From Linnemannia hyalina (lineage: Eukaryota; Mortierellomycota; Mortierellomycetes; Mortierellales; Mortierellaceae), in assembly GCA_019671135.1 (NCBI GenBank), contig JAHRHY010000012.1, positions 248,001 through 312,000 of the forward strand: a DNA stretch of 64,000 nt, written 5' to 3'. The translations under genes and the position numbers were made by a program. A model generated the notes under the pieces. That model was not told where the DNA came from. It worked only from the letters and a program-made list of their open reading frames with translations, and made no database searches. Shown here one piece after another: positions 63,450 through 64,000 of this stretch. How positions within the stretch are numbered: position 1 is the first letter of the stretch; each line of letters starts with the position of its first letter.

Positions 63450-64000
63450 TTACTCCAATAGTCCCCTGTCAATGTCGTACTCCTCAAGGAACCCCCAAAG
63501 GCCGGTATCGAGCCCTTCGTCAGAAGACAATCTTCCACTCAGGCAATAAAGCAAGGGCCACTGCGCAACCATCATCCGCACATCTTCCCACTCCAGCCTC
63601 TGGAACGTCCCAGAAAAGTTGAGGCATCGAAGCTCCTTCAGCGTCGAGAGCATTTCCAACCCATGCGAGGACCGAAAGTCGAGTTCCCCATAGTGAAGCA
63701 TCTCCGAACCTCCTGACCTTGCTACGCCGTTGAACCGAAGCGGAAACACCTGAACATCCAAGTGCTCCAACGCTGTTAATCTTGAAAGTTGATCGAACAC
63801 GTAGTGTTGGTCTTGAATAAACCGCGCTGTTTCCAATTCATCCTGGTCCGTGTCCGCCAAAGGAGAGCAAGCAAAGTCTCGCCAGCCGACATCGTCTTTC
63901 TCGAGCCATAGGTTGAAACTGAAGTGGAGGACCACCATCCGTGTGCAGACCCAAGGCCCACCCCTACGAATATCCCGGATATGCAGCTCGGTCACGTCAA
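63450..64000 (-). CDS. F-box/LRR-family protein, C-terminal part (cut by window edge)
   Basis: At least 181 codons are open to the window end, with no start inside. Leu-rich segments (LTALEHLDVQVFPL, LKELRCLNF) and the family end motif LEWEDVRMMVAQWPLL identify it. It ends with a 25-residue acidic tail. The 5' part lies beyond 64000. Likely SCF substrate adaptor by family. Confidence 0.75.
   Translation of the reverse strand, partial: DVTELHIRDIRRGGPWVCTRMVVLHFSFNLWLEKDDVGWRDFACSPLADTDQDELETARFIQDQHYVFDQLSRLTALEHLDVQVFPLRFNGVARSGGSEMLHYGELDFRSSHGLEMLSTLKELRCLNFSGTFQRLEWEDVRMMVAQWPLLYCLSGRLSSDEGLDTGLWGFLEEYDIDRGLLE

Overview
The window is eukaryotic and almost certainly from an early-diverging filamentous fungus. 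The evidence is compact genes with short spliceosomal introns, a tRNA-Leu without an intron, conserved eukaryotic housekeeping genes, and repeated families of F-box/LRR-like genes and divergent ARF-like GTPases. A Mortierella-like (Mortierellomycotina) host is my best guess; this is inference, not something the sequence proves. Exon models below were built by hand from splice sites, reading phase and family motifs.

Layout. 0.4-18 kb is mostly single-copy: a CHY/RING ubiquitin ligase (+), a large Ser/Thr-rich orphan (-), two convergent F-box genes, a Gcn4/CpcA-type bZIP activator (-) with two upstream ORFs in its leader, and a tRNA-Leu(AAG). 17.8-36.1 kb is an accessory block. It holds a head-to-tail array, all on +, of at least twelve divergent ARF-like small GTPase copies (six open, six broken, plus a P-loop relic). 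The array is interrupted by a 2.7-kb element with long terminal inverted repeats carrying a RecQ-like helicase and a SWIM-finger ORF converging on each other, an 11-repeat LRR gene, an F-box fragment, a decayed hAT transposase, a MITE-like palindrome and other repeats.

36.4-49.6 kb returns to core genes: ribosomal protein eL27 (-), a PWWP/LEDGF-type chromatin reader (-) and an 11-exon Snt2-like chromatin regulator (+; BAH, PHD, ELM2-like, SANT, GATA finger, PHD, extended PHD). 50.2-53.6 kb has an F-box gene, an EF-hand/MscS channel fragment and F-box remnants. 54.0-62.3 kb has the ribosome-biogenesis helicase Dhr1/DHX37 (+) and a purine nucleoside phosphorylase (-), with a decayed F-box gene between. 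The right edge holds two more F-box/LRR-family C-termini, one broken and one cut by the window end.

The core genes are unrelated housekeeping functions: amino-acid control, translation, rRNA processing, chromatin and purine salvage. The most distinctive content is the fast-turning-over ARF-like array and the inverted-repeat RecQ/SWIM element inside it. The eL27 gene also appears to need a non-GT-AG (AT-AC) intron, supported by exact reading phase and the standard 136-residue product.
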